A stretch of DNA of 64,000 bases from Bacillota bacterium (GTDB taxonomy: Bacteria > Bacillota > Clostridia > Christensenellales > DTU072): assembly GCA_023394875.1 (NCBI GenBank), contig JAEXAB010000004.1:1-64000 (forward strand). Direction: 5' to 3'. Below, in pieces: positions 1 to 7,820 of the stretch; position 1 is the first letter of the stretch, and each line of letters starts with the position of its first letter. The position numbers were made by a program, and so were the translations under genes. Under the pieces are notes generated by a model. The model was not told the DNA's origin and searched no databases. It was given only the letters and a program-made list of their open reading frames with translations.

Positions 1-121
1 TTGTTTTAGAGCTGGATTTGTCATTGATGGATTTTATGAAGAATGTTTCAAAAACAACAAAGAAATTCCTATGGTAATGATAGTAAGGCTTAAAAAGGTA
101 AAACGTGATAGCTTAAAATAA
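1..121 (+). CDS. C-terminal end of a probable class I SAM-dependent methyltransferase (partial)
   Basis: Frame 2 is open from the window edge to a TAA at 119-121 and encodes 39 residues. The stretch A-G-F-V-I-D-G-F-Y-E-E resembles the last strand and helix of small-molecule or nucleic-acid methyltransferases, where a similar AGF.I..FYE element precedes a short basic tail. The catalytic part lies outside the window, so the substrate is unknown. It is followed by about 130 bp without a gene and then by an NTF2-like and acetyltransferase cluster on the same strand. The call rests only on this short tail. Confidence 0.4.
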   Translation, partial: CFRAGFVIDGFYEECFKNNKEIPMVMIVRLKKVKRDSLK

Positions 122-253
122 ATTCAAATTTGTTGGGTAAATAGCAAGTGAAATCGTTAGGCAGTATAAATTAAATTTGCAAAGTCAGCAGTGATAGTTA
201 ATAGCAAGATGAAAACCAATGGCATTTCTAATCAAAAAGGAGGATAACAATAT

Positions 254-610
254 ATGCCAAGTCCGAAAGAAGTAGTAAATAAATGGGTAGACGCTTTTAA
301 TGTCGGTGATGTGGACATGATTATTAGTCTGTATGATAATAATGCAACAAACCATCAAGATGCAAATGAACCTGTTGTAGGAGTTGTGGCTATTAGAGAA
401 ATGTTTGCAAATGAGTTTGCAACTGCAAAAATGGTTTGTATTGTGGAAAATATTTTTGAGGATGGGCAATGGGCAATCTTGGAATGGCGTGATCCATTGG
501 GGTTACGGGGGTGTGGTTTTTTTCAGGTAGTGAATGGGAAAATTTTATTCCAACGAGGCTATTGGGATAAGCTTTCATTTTTGAAACAGCACAATCTTCC
601 AATAGAGTAA
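254..610 (+). CDS. NTF2-like (SnoaL-type) small protein
   Basis: The 118-residue product starts at ATG 254 behind a strong AAGGAGG at 237-243. It begins with an S-P-K-E-V-V-N-K-W-V-D-A-F-N helix followed by a D-..-N-N-A-T-N-H segment. It then has alternating strands ending in F-Q-R-G-Y-W-D. This is the usual layout of the nuclear transport factor 2 / SnoaL cone fold, whose bacterial members act as small isomerases, hydrolases or ligand-binding proteins. Length fits the family. No catalytic assignment is possible from sequence alone. It lies 21 bp upstream of a double acetyltransferase and is probably co-transcribed with it. Confidence 0.7.
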   Translation: MPSPKEVVNKWVDAFNVGDVDMIISLYDNNATNHQDANEPVVGVVAIREMFANEFATAKMVCIVENIFEDGQWAILEWRDPLGLRGCGFFQVVNGKILFQRGYWDKLSFLKQHNLPIE

Positions 611-631
611 ATATAGCATTTAGGAGAAAAT

Positions 632-1495
632 ATGGAATATCGGACATTGGAAAATACAGATTCCGTTTGTATATACGAAGCGTTTACACAGGCATTTTCT
701 GATTATCAGGTTTCAGTTGATATGTCTTTTAAGTCTTTTGAAACAATGCTGAAAAGAAATGGATTTATGCCTGCGGTTTCAGTTGGAGCCTTTGCAGATA
801 GAACGCTTGTCGGTTTTATCTTGAATGGAGTGAGAGATTGGGATAACGAAAAGACAGTCTATGACCTCGGAACAGGAGTTATCCCCGATTTTCGGAGAAC
901 AGGAATTATGGGGGAATTATTGAATCTGGTTAGCACTATATGTATAAAAAATAAAATCAGTGTGTATCAACTGGAAGTGATTCAAGATAATGAGAAGGCG
1001 CTCACTTTATATAAAAAACAGGGATTTCGAATTAACAGAATATTGAATTGTTACCAACTGACGGGCAAGATAAAAGAACCGGGCGTACATAAAGTATGGA
1101 AACTGGAACATCCGAAAAAATTACAAGATGATCAATGGATAGCGGTCAAAGATTTTTGGACTTATCCACCTTCATGGCAAAACGCAAAAGATGCTGTTTG
1201 TGCAATCGCTGAATCCTTTTCTTATACGATTGTTAAATTTGATGGAAACTTGATTGGATATGGTATTGTGGACAAAATAAAAGGAGATATTGCGCAGTTA
1301 GCGGTACATCCCCAATATCGCAGAATGGGAGTTGCCACAGAGATTTTGTTAGATTTACTTAAACAAACAAAGAGTTTAGAGATGAGAGCAATAAATGTGG
1401 ATGAACGGGATCAGGCATTGAACGCTTTTTTGAAGAAATTGAAATTTAGTGTATTTGTTAAACAATATGAAATGAGAAAACATTTTTCTGCTTAG
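632..1495 (+). CDS. GNAT family N-acetyltransferase with two GNAT domains
   Basis: The protein has 287 residues. The N-terminal domain (about 1-150) shows the acetyl-CoA-binding loop region L-G-T-G-V-I-P-D-F-R-R-T-G-I-M-G followed by N-E-K-A-L-T-L-Y-K-K-Q-G-F, the classical GNAT motifs A and B. A second, shorter GNAT-like domain (about 165-285) carries A-V-H-P-Q-Y-R-R-M-G-V-A-T-E-I-L. Tandem GNAT proteins of this length are common in Bacillota. The substrate is not known and could be an amine-bearing small molecule or drug. AGGAGA lies 7-12 bases before ATG 632. The next gene, a single-domain GNAT, follows in the same direction. Confidence 0.85.
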   Translation: MEYRTLENTDSVCIYEAFTQAFSDYQVSVDMSFKSFETMLKRNGFMPAVSVGAFADRTLVGFILNGVRDWDNEKTVYDLGTGVIPDFRRTGIMGELLNLVSTICIKNKISVYQLEVIQDNEKALTLYKKQGFRINRILNCYQLTGKIKEPGVHKVWKLEHPKKLQDDQWIAVKDFWTYPPSWQNAKDAVCAIAESFSYTIVKFDGNLIGYGIVDKIKGDIAQLAVHPQYRRMGVATEILLDLLKQTKSLEMRAINVDERDQALNAFLKKLKFSVFVKQYEMRKHFSA

Positions 1496-1552
1496 GATAT
1501 TGTATAGATGAAGAAGCTGACTTTGAGGACAGTTGTCAGTAAAGGAGTAGTT

Positions 1553-2098
1553 ATGAGATATAACAAAACAATAATATTAAGTAATGGCATGGAATGTTGT
1601 TTGAGGAATGGAACAGAGAGTGATGGTCAGCTTGTAGTGGATAATTTCAATCTGACACATAGTGAAACAGATTATTTGCTTACATATCCAGATGAAAACA
1701 GTTTTAATGTCGAACAGGAGAGCCAGTTTCTGAAAGAAAAAGCTGAGAGTGAAAGAGAGATTGAATTGCTTGCCATAGTTGACAGTGTTATTGTGGGAAC
1801 AGCAGGAATTGAGGCAATCGGTACAAAATATAAGGTACGGCATCGAGCAGAATTTGGCATCAGTGTTGTGAAAAAGTATTGGGGACTTGGAATTGGTAAG
1901 GCTTTGCTGACTTCGTGTATTGAATGTGCTAAAACAGCGGGATATAACCAGCTTGAACTTAAAGTAGTTGCTGAAAATGAAAGAGCAGTTTCTATGTATG
2001 AACGGGCTGGATTTGTCGAGTATGGAAGAAATCCGAAAGGTTTTAATTCTCGTAAGACAGGGTTTCAAGAAGTTATTTATATGAGGTTAGAATTGTAA
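1553..2098 (+). CDS. GNAT family N-acetyltransferase (RimI/RimJ-like)
   Basis: The start is ATG 1553, preceded by AAAGGAG at 1541-1547. An upstream in-frame ATG at 1508 lacks a ribosome site. The 181-residue product begins M-R-Y-N-K-T and contains F-G-I-S-V-V-K-K-Y-W-G-L-G-I-G-K-A-L as the pyrophosphate-binding loop. The conserved N-E-R-A-V-S-M-Y-E-R-A-G-F motif B follows, and the ending is Y-M-R-L-E-L. This layout is typical of single-domain GNAT proteins of about 180 residues that act on proteins or small amines. The substrate is unknown. It is the last gene of the methyltransferase, NTF2, GNAT cluster. Confidence 0.85.
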   Translation: MRYNKTIILSNGMECCLRNGTESDGQLVVDNFNLTHSETDYLLTYPDENSFNVEQESQFLKEKAESEREIELLAIVDSVIVGTAGIEAIGTKYKVRHRAEFGISVVKKYWGLGIGKALLTSCIECAKTAGYNQLELKVVAENERAVSMYERAGFVEYGRNPKGFNSRKTGFQEVIYMRLEL

Positions 2099-2244
2099 TG
2101 GGCATACCGAAGCTTTGGCAAAATCCCTCTTGTGGCACTAAAAGTATGCTTTCTTCGTAAATGTACAGTTGAATAATATATAGAATTGGTAATCATGGCT
2201 AACTGCATTTAAGTGGTAATTGGAAATTAAGGAGCTTCAAAAGA

Positions 2245-2436
2245 ATGGCTACACCAAAAGAAGAACATAGAGGAGTAATAGAAGGATATTTTTATGCGGC
2301 TTGTCCGTTTTGCCGAACGACGCTAACGCAAGGGCAGAACGGCACAAATTGCTTTATAAAATGTCCGCAATGCGGTCGCTATATTCACATCATAATAAAG
2401 GATGATTCGGTGTTGACCAAACTCAAAGAAACATAA
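2245..2436 (+). CDS. Small zinc-ribbon protein
   Basis: A 63-residue protein starts at ATG 2245 behind AAGGAG at about 2229. It has two Cys pairs, C-P-F-C and C-P-Q-C-G, spaced as in a rubredoxin-like zinc ribbon, and ends I-I-I-K-D-D-S-V-L-T-K-L. Small knuckle proteins like this occur often on Bacillota integrative elements, where they may bind nucleic acid or regulate. The K-D-D-[ST]-V-L segment is also present in the KTR domain fused to the nearby Cfr-like gene, so the two may be distantly related zinc modules. Function is unknown. Confidence 0.65.
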   Translation: MATPKEEHRGVIEGYFYAACPFCRTTLTQGQNGTNCFIKCPQCGRYIHIIIKDDSVLTKLKET

Positions 2437-2521
2437 ATAACTTAGCACCCGAAAGGGTGTATTCCATAGGGAATTTACAAAAAACTAAATTTTATATGGG
2501 TACACCCAAAGGCGAGTCAAC

Positions 2522-2555
2522 AAAAACAGCGATTTCATAATGAGATCGCTGTTTT
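2522..2555 (+). terminator. Strong intrinsic terminator after the zinc-ribbon gene
   Basis: A perfect 12-bp inverted repeat (2522-2533 with 2544-2555) has a 10-base loop and A/T-rich ends. It reads as a terminator in either direction. It sits about 85 bp after the stop of the zinc-ribbon gene. A small CACCC-GAAA-GGGTG hairpin at 2446-2459 precedes it. The remaining sequence from 2437 to 2770 shows no gene. Confidence 0.75.
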
Positions 2556-2730
2556 TGCGTTACTATATTATGTAATTTCTAATATCGTCTGCTTTTTCGC
2601 AAACTCAAACGCATTTTGTAGAAAAATTGTAGAAATAGTATGTCCGTTAAATGAATAAATCCGCCCGTTTTGTATCCTCAAATGCGAACTCTAAAAAATA
2701 TCAATATCAAGCAATGCATTATAAATAAAA

Positions 2731-2770
2731 AAGCCGATAAACACAATTTGAACTTTGTGAATTATCGGCT
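2731..2770 (-). terminator. Intrinsic terminator of the marR-cfr operon
   Basis: On the minus strand the sequence AGCCGATAAT (2761-2770) pairs with ATTATCGGCTT-like bases at 2731-2740 across a 20-base loop, and a T-rich run toward 2720 follows. It begins directly after the stop codon of the Cfr-KTR gene at 2771, so it ends that operon. Confidence 0.8.
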
Positions 2771-4012
2771 CTACGTCTTTGCGTTTGGCTCTTTGATGAC
2801 GGTTATATTAAATTGTTTAACATTGATAAGCGTTTCGTTTTTACATTTTGGACAAAACAGCGGAAATTTTTCAAGTACGGTATCATCTCTTATTTTTACC
2901 CGTGTTTTGTTTTTACACACAGGACACAATAACCACTGTAATGATTTTTCTTGTTCTTGTAACATTTTTGTTTCTCCTTTTTCTGATTTATTGTTGTATG
3001 TTCCAGCCAACTGACCGCAAGCGGCATTTATATCAGAACCGAATTGCGTCCTTATATTTACGCTTATTCCCGCACCGTGCAAAACTTTGCAAAAAGCTTG
3101 TATGCACTTGTTGCTTGGTGGCGTTAGTTTTTGAGCAACCGTTGTCTGATTATACGGAATTAAGTCTAAATGATATAGTGCAAGATATTTTTTGTGCCGG
3201 AATAATAGTTCTATAAGTTGCTCGGCGTGTTTTTCGCTGTCATTTATACCTTTCAGCATTATATATGCTAAAAATACTTTTCGATTTGTTTGTCGTATAT
3301 GGTTATCTAACGTGTCAAGTACCAAATCAAGAGAGTACGTTTTTGTAATCGGCATAAGCGTTTCCCTCAACTGATTAGTCGGCGCGTGTAGTGAATATGC
3401 TAAATTAATCTGCGGAAATTCTTTTGTCAATCTTTTAATACTTGGAACTATGCCGATAGTAGAGATGGTTATTCGTCTTTGAGATAAGCCGAATAATTCA
3501 GTATCCGTCAAGTCGCGCAGAGCTTCAAACAAATTCGGGTTTGCAAACGGCTCGCCCATACCCATAAAGGAAATGCTGTTTATCGTAAACCCCTGCTGCA
3601 TAAAGTAAAGAACTTGGTCGCATATCTCATCTGACGTCATATTTCTATGTAAACCCAGCGTGCCCGTAGCACAGAATTTACAACCAAATGCACAACCGCT
3701 CTGCGAGGATATACAAAATGAATTCCAACCCTCTTTGTAAAACAAGCCTACCGTTTCAACGCGGTTGCCGTCGGGCAGTTCAAACAGTACCTTGTCAGTT
3801 TGCGTTGATTTTTCGTGATGAATAGCTTTAATTCCTATTACCGTTTCCCCAAATTGCTCGATAAGTTTTCCCCGCAGTTCTTTTGGGAGCGGTTTCATAT
3901 CTTCAAAGCGTATTGTGTGTTGTCGGAAGACAGCGTCCAATAATTGCTTATAGCGATAATCGGGCAAGTTCATCTCGGCTATAAGCTCTTTCATTTTTAG
4001 AAATTTTGACAT
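2771..4012 (-). CDS. cfr: Cfr-type 23S rRNA methyltransferase fused to a C-terminal cysteine-rich KTR domain
   Basis: Residues 1-349 match the radical-SAM RlmN/Cfr family in layout. They have C107-x3-C111-x2-C114 for the iron-sulfur cluster, the M-G-M-G-E motif, and an A-A-C332-G-Q-L methyl-carrying cysteine. The L-F-G-L-S-Q-R-R-I-T-I-S-T-I-G-I and R-T-Q-F-G-S-D-I segments are Cfr-like, not RlmN-like. Known Cfr enzymes methylate C8 of A2503 in 23S rRNA and give resistance to phenicols, lincosamides, oxazolidinones, pleuromutilins and streptogramin A. Residues 350-413 form a KTR zinc-ribbon domain (C363-x2-C366, C387-x2-C390) that is normally a free-standing small protein of mobile elements. 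The linker encodes an internal GGAG site before M350, so the KTR part could also be made separately. The start lies 3 bases after the marR stop, implying translational coupling. It is probably close to the Cfr(C) branch. Confidence 0.85.
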   Translation of the reverse strand: MSKFLKMKELIAEMNLPDYRYKQLLDAVFRQHTIRFEDMKPLPKELRGKLIEQFGETVIGIKAIHHEKSTQTDKVLFELPDGNRVETVGLFYKEGWNSFCISSQSGCAFGCKFCATGTLGLHRNMTSDEICDQVLYFMQQGFTINSISFMGMGEPFANPNLFEALRDLTDTELFGLSQRRITISTIGIVPSIKRLTKEFPQINLAYSLHAPTNQLRETLMPITKTYSLDLVLDTLDNHIRQTNRKVFLAYIMLKGINDSEKHAEQLIELLFRHKKYLALYHLDLIPYNQTTVAQKLTPPSNKCIQAFCKVLHGAGISVNIRTQFGSDINAACGQLAGTYNNKSEKGETKMLQEQEKSLQWLLCPVCKNKTRVKIRDDTVLEKFPLFCPKCKNETLINVKQFNITVIKEPNAKT

Positions 4013-4015
4013 AAT

Positions 4016-4465
4016 TTAACTTGTTCCCATAATAATATTTTGGAGTTTCTCTGTTAAATGTTCGTTATATTTCTTATTTAAGCTGATATAAAGCTCTCTT
4101 TCTTCGGGCGTTAAAGAGGCAAGGGCGGCAAGCTCCGTATCAAGTAATACATTGATTGTCTTTGCGGCAAATTCCTTTCCTGCGGCGGTTAAAGAAATAC
4201 TTTTCTTTTTTCTTGTTCCGCTAATCGTGGAAAGAGTTATAAATCCTTTATTTTGCAAAGAGGCTAAGGCGGTATTTACGGTTTGTTTTGGAATTGCCCA
4301 TTTATTACATAAATCGTATTGCGAACAAGGAGCGCCTTCCGCTAACGCATATAAAACGCCAAGCGAACTATCTGAAATTCCGATAGAATTTGCAAATTTA
4401 TGGTAAAGTGCGACACTACGTTTAGACATTTTATTTAATTCAGATAATTGTTCTCTAATATTCAT
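4016..4465 (-). CDS. MarR family transcriptional regulator
   Basis: The 149-residue protein has the MarR plan. An N-terminal dimerization helix comes first. A winged helix-turn-helix follows (about 45-95; S-Q-Y-D-L-C-N-K-W-A-I-P-K-Q-T-V-N-T-A-L recognition region, then L-Q-N-K-G-F-I and a wing G-T-R-K-K-K-S-I-S-L-T). A C-terminal helical pair ends it. MarR proteins are usually ligand-released repressors of their own operon. This gene is first in a two-gene operon with the Cfr-type methyltransferase. Two identical palindromes overlap its promoter, so autorepression and drug-inducible expression of cfr is the natural reading. The ligand is unknown. Confidence 0.9.
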   Translation of the reverse strand: MNIREQLSELNKMSKRSVALYHKFANSIGISDSSLGVLYALAEGAPCSQYDLCNKWAIPKQTVNTALASLQNKGFITLSTISGTRKKKSISLTAAGKEFAAKTINVLLDTELAALASLTPEERELYISLNKKYNEHLTEKLQNIIMGTS

Positions 4466-4487
4466 TTCTTATTCTAACCCTCCGACA

Positions 4488-4536
4488 GTCCGAATTCGGA
4501 CACAAATATTATAGTCCGAATTCGGACATTTGTCAA
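4488..4536 (-). promoter_or_regulatory. Consensus promoter with two 14-bp palindromic operators for marR-cfr
   Basis: On the minus strand a perfect TTGACA (4531-4536) and TATAAT (4508-4513) are separated by 17 bp. The palindrome GTCCGAATTCGGAC occurs twice without mismatch. One copy (4514-4527) lies inside the spacer and the other (4488-4501) covers the expected start of transcription. The centres are 26 bp apart. A MarR dimer on each site would block polymerase. The 5' leader would be only about 35 bases. Confidence 0.85.
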
Positions 4537-4639
4537 CCATTAAAAGGCTAAATAAAAATTTACGAAAAATAAAGACTTTAAATGATAGGACTACTATCGT
4601 TTTTCTCTTTAATCGACAAGATCTCCTAAACTACTTTTA

Positions 4640-4648
4640 TGCTATAAT
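4640..4648 (+). promoter_or_regulatory. Extended -10 promoter for a structured leader RNA
   Basis: TGCTATAAT (4640-4648) is a perfect extended -10 element and no good -35 is seen. Transcription would begin near 4655, just before the inverted repeats at 4662-4743. It points toward the polymerase-like gene. Confidence 0.5.
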
Positions 4649-4654
4649 AAGGGT

Positions 4655-4745
4655 AAGTATCACCGCCGAGCAGAATAGTCAAAAGCAAAACGGGCAGGCA
4701 TAATAAATTGTCTGTCCGTTTTTAGAAGGTGCTGTTCAGCGGTAA
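4655..4745 (+). ncRNA. Candidate structured leader RNA with nested hairpins
   Basis: A 12-bp long-range stem (4662-4673 with 4732-4743, two G-U pairs) encloses an 11-bp hairpin (4690-4700 with 4709-4719) followed by TTTTT to about 4723, which looks like an intrinsic terminator. No open reading frame is convincing here. The element lies between an extended -10 and the polymerase-like gene. It could be an attenuator, a small RNA or part of an element end. The RNA family was not recognised. Confidence 0.4.
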
Positions 4746-4841
4746 GAGCGGAACCCTTTTAAGCGGAAAACATACCTTGTCCCTATAATGGTACATTTAT
4801 AAAAAACTTTTTAATTATGACAACTATTGTCAACAATAATA

Positions 4842-4850
4842 TGTTATAAT
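4842..4850 (+). promoter_or_regulatory. Extended -10 promoter giving a possible leaderless mRNA
   Basis: TGTTATAAT (4842-4850) is an extended -10 element whose TATAAT ends 6 bases before ATG 4857, so the transcript would start at or next to the start codon. No ribosome site precedes the ATG, which fits leaderless translation. A short inverted repeat, GACAA-CTA-TTGTC (4819-4831), lies just upstream and may bind a regulator. Confidence 0.5.
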
Positions 4851-4856
4851 AGCTTT

Positions 4857-7415
4857 ATGGTAAAGGGCTATCGGATAATTTCAATAGAGGCTTGCGACCT
4901 ATACAAGCACGAACAGGAATACGGCGTCGAAGTCGGATACAAAATGCCCGAATACAAATCGGACGCCTATTTTTGGTTGTTCAAAAACACATTGGATTAT
5001 TCGCTTGACACGGTAGAGCTTGAAAAGGCATATACTCGTATCTGCCGCAAAAAGTTTTCCTTTGTGGACAAACACAATAATTCCTACACCCTCGCCGTAG
5101 TAAATGTAAAGTTCAATTATACATACAAAGCCGATGGCGGTAAGGTAATAAACAAAAAGGCTCTGCGCGATCACTTTTACTCTAACGGCTTTAACTTGGA
5201 TAGCGTTCACTATGTAAGATACAAGCGTAGCGCGGGCAGCTCACGCGAAGGTAAATGCCTTTTCATTGATGAGCGGCTTTACAAGTATATGACCAAATGG
5301 AGCGAGTGCGGCATTAAACAAAGTTCAGACCTCGCGTCGTGGGAATCTTATCGCGCCTTATCTCTTTCCTCTATCAAGGGCGTTATAGATATTCCGCTTG
5401 ACGGTATCCTCTTTGTGCCGGACTACAAAAGCACTTTTACAGATAAAGTCGTATCGGTAGAAATGCAGGACGGCAAGCTCATAGCCACAGAAAAGGAAAC
5501 GCAGATAACCAACGATATATGGGACGGAGAAAGCCTTTTGGACGAAAGCCTGTTTTCGGGCGAGTATTCGGACAAGCACTTCCTGCTTCTTCGCAACAAG
5601 TTTTTCAAGTCGTGCGCCTTCCGTACAAAGCTACAACAATGGATAAAAGACAAAGGCATAACGCTTGACGACCTTAAAACTCGCGGCTTTACGCTTGCGA
5701 CGGATATAAGTCAGATCGTAATGGTAACAACGCCCAACAGCCTGAAATACTTAAAATTCGTCGGCGACCTGAACGAAAAGAATATCCGCAAGTGGGCGGA
5801 CAATGTAAATAGCACCTTCGGCGTGGTCAAATGGGATAAACCTACGCATTTTTTCCACGGCAAAACGGTACAGAGCAGTTATCAGGTGCTTAATACACTA
5901 CCTCTTGGGGAAGAACAGGTTGCCCGTTTGCTTCAACCGAGCATAGATTATATCGCCATCGTCCGCAAAGAAATACACTTTATGCGTTACCATTTTACGG
6001 ACGCTTTTGCGAGAGATAAGGACGAAGATTCGGAAGAACGTGCCGAAGGTCTTGCGGACAGAGCGGACGTGCTGTTTACTCTTATGTTCCAATCGCCGCA
6101 TTTCAGCTACACGGCGCTTTACGAAAACTTCCGTAACGACGTGGTCAGAAGTCTGAAAGACAGGTTGAAAAAAGGTCATATTCTTTTTAACGGCACAAAT
6201 GCTACTCTTTTCGGAAACGGTCCCGAACTGTTGCAATACATAGCCGGTGAAGAAATAAAGAGCATTTTGCAATCGGGGCAAATCTATTGTGAACGATTTG
6301 CCGATGGCGCAAAATTGCTTTGCGCCCGTTCACCGCATATCACTATGGGCAATCTCTACTGCGTGGAAAATAATCTTGACGGAGATATATGGGACTACTT
6401 TGACTTGGGCGAAAATATAGTCTGCGTCAATGCCATCGGGGAGAATATACAGCAGCGCCTGAATGGTTGCGATTATGACTCGGATGCTATGCTTGTAACG
6501 GACGACGCGCTTTTGGTGGAAGCCGCAGAAAAATATAAAAGCCTATTCAAAGTGCCTGTATGCAATATCCCTTCCGTGAGCAAGTCAAAGTCATCTGTTG
6601 CCTTGCTCGATTATGAAACAAGCGAGAACAAAATCGGAGAGATCGTAAATCTATCGCAACGGCTCAACAGCATTATTTGGGATAAATTCAACAACGGCGC
6701 AAACGAAAAGGATATACTTCCTGTTTACGAGGACGTGTGTAAGCTCGCCGTATTGTCTGGTATTGAGATAGACAAAGCAAAACGCGCCTATGACAATGTA
6801 AATGTCGGCAAGGAAATAACGGCTCTGCAAAAGAAATATAGTGTTCCCGCGCCGGTCTTTTTCAAAGAGATACACCGCATAAAAGATAAGGAACGGCAAT
6901 ACCGCTTTCATAAAACCGCAATGGATTATATCTATGAGGCGGCAAATAAAATTTCTTTCCGCGAAGGCAGAAAACAAAAGAAATTCTTTATTCCCATATC
7001 CGTTCAGCTCGGCAGCGCGTTAGTCATAGGTAATGCAACCGAGTACAGGCACAAGGATAAAATCGTGGAAATCTGCGACACCGCAAAGGCTCGGATAAAG
7101 CAGTTATACAGCGCTCTGCGCTCTGCCGACGATGATGAAAAAGAAGTCCTCTACGACAGGATAGAACAGGAAAAGAACGAGCGCGACGAGCAAGCCTCAA
7201 AATGGCTTACGAACAAAAACGTGCTTATCCTCGTCCTGCGGCATTATGAAAAGAACGCTGCTTCGGATTGGCATATCTACGCCGCCTTGATGAACAGCCC
7301 CGTATATGAAAAGTTTATGTGGGACGTGGACGACGATACTATCGTTACACCCAAAGTGGTTGAAGATAAAAACGGCAAATACGAAATGTACGGTATGAAA
7401 TTTGCAATTAAGTAG
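4857..7415 (+). CDS. Single-chain double-psi-beta-barrel RNA polymerase-like protein (QDE-1/YonO type)
   Basis: The product has 852 residues from ATG 4857. A TTG at 4827 is in frame but lies in the promoter. Residues 535-547 read R-L-N-G-C-D539-Y-D541-S-D543-A-M-L. The three aspartates match the metal-binding DbDGD motif of RNA-dependent RNA polymerases and the NADFDGD motif of the multisubunit RNA polymerase beta-prime subunit. Upstream, L-L-C-A-R-S-P-H-I-T-M-G aligns with the R-x-P-x-x-H-P-G-D region of that fold. Downstream, I-G-E-I-V-N-L-S-Q-R-L-N and A-V-L-S-G-I-E-I-D-K-A-K fit the helices that follow it in cellular RdRPs. Phage YonO is a known bacterial relative that transcribes DNA. 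Template and role here are unknown. The homology is inferred from motifs and gene order, with no search. Confidence 0.6.
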   Translation: MVKGYRIISIEACDLYKHEQEYGVEVGYKMPEYKSDAYFWLFKNTLDYSLDTVELEKAYTRICRKKFSFVDKHNNSYTLAVVNVKFNYTYKADGGKVINKKALRDHFYSNGFNLDSVHYVRYKRSAGSSREGKCLFIDERLYKYMTKWSECGIKQSSDLASWESYRALSLSSIKGVIDIPLDGILFVPDYKSTFTDKVVSVEMQDGKLIATEKETQITNDIWDGESLLDESLFSGEYSDKHFLLLRNKFFKSCAFRTKLQQWIKDKGITLDDLKTRGFTLATDISQIVMVTTPNSLKYLKFVGDLNEKNIRKWADNVNSTFGVVKWDKPTHFFHGKTVQSSYQVLNTLPLGEEQVARLLQPSIDYIAIVRKEIHFMRYHFTDAFARDKDEDSEERAEGLADRADVLFTLMFQSPHFSYTALYENFRNDVVRSLKDRLKKGHILFNGTNATLFGNGPELLQYIAGEEIKSILQSGQIYCERFADGAKLLCARSPHITMGNLYCVENNLDGDIWDYFDLGENIVCVNAIGENIQQRLNGCDYDSDAMLVTDDALLVEAAEKYKSLFKVPVCNIPSVSKSKSSVALLDYETSENKIGEIVNLSQRLNSIIWDKFNNGANEKDILPVYEDVCKLAVLSGIEIDKAKRAYDNVNVGKEITALQKKYSVPAPVFFKEIHRIKDKERQYRFHKTAMDYIYEAANKISFREGRKQKKFFIPISVQLGSALVIGNATEYRHKDKIVEICDTAKARIKQLYSALRSADDDEKEVLYDRIEQEKNERDEQASKWLTNKNVLILVLRHYEKNAASDWHIYAALMNSPVYEKFMWDVDDDTIVTPKVVEDKNGKYEMYGMKFAIK

Positions 7416-7676
7416 CGAAAAGTGAGAATCGCTATTTTTTAGCGTATATAACGGTAGCCCGTTATTTTGAAAAAACCTCTAAAAACCCCCGTATTTTCGG
7501 GCAGAATCGGTTGTTTTTCGGGGACAATTTTGGAAAAACACAAACGTAAATAAAAAAGCTCTAATCGGCGTTATAGACACCGAGCGTACAGATCGGTAAA
7601 ATCTCGGCTCGACCAAGAACATTGGTCGGGCTTTTTCTATGCCCGCACAGGACAAAAAATAAAAATTACGGAGGTG

Positions 7677-7820
7677 ATGAAATCAAAAAAGGCGCAGCCG
7701 ATAGCCTTAAAACGACGGCGAAACGACAATTTAATATCAGGGGAAGAAGTTGGTTTATCGGTTATAGCGAGGAACGTATTTGGATTGCCAAATACCGAGC
7801 GCAGGCGCTCGCCTCGTTAG
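7677..7820 (+). CDS. Possible small basic protein (doubtful)
   Basis: ATG 7677 follows GGAGGTG directly and opens a 47-codon basic frame beginning M-K-S-K-K-A-Q-P-I and ending R-R-R-S-P-R. A second frame over the same bases, entered at an ATC and ending A-L-A-S-L-G-A-S-P just after the oriT-like hairpin, is equally open. Neither shows a recognisable domain. One may be a short leader protein, or both may be chance frames over transfer-origin DNA. Confidence 0.2.
   Translation: MKSKKAQPIALKRRRNDNLISGEEVGLSVIARNVFGLPNTERRRSPR

Noticed and set aside
2771..3816. Annotation as housekeeping RlmN
   Set aside because: The R-T-Q-F-G and S-T-I-G-I-V-P-S segments, the MarR neighbour and the accessory context fit Cfr better. 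Only a tree can settle it.
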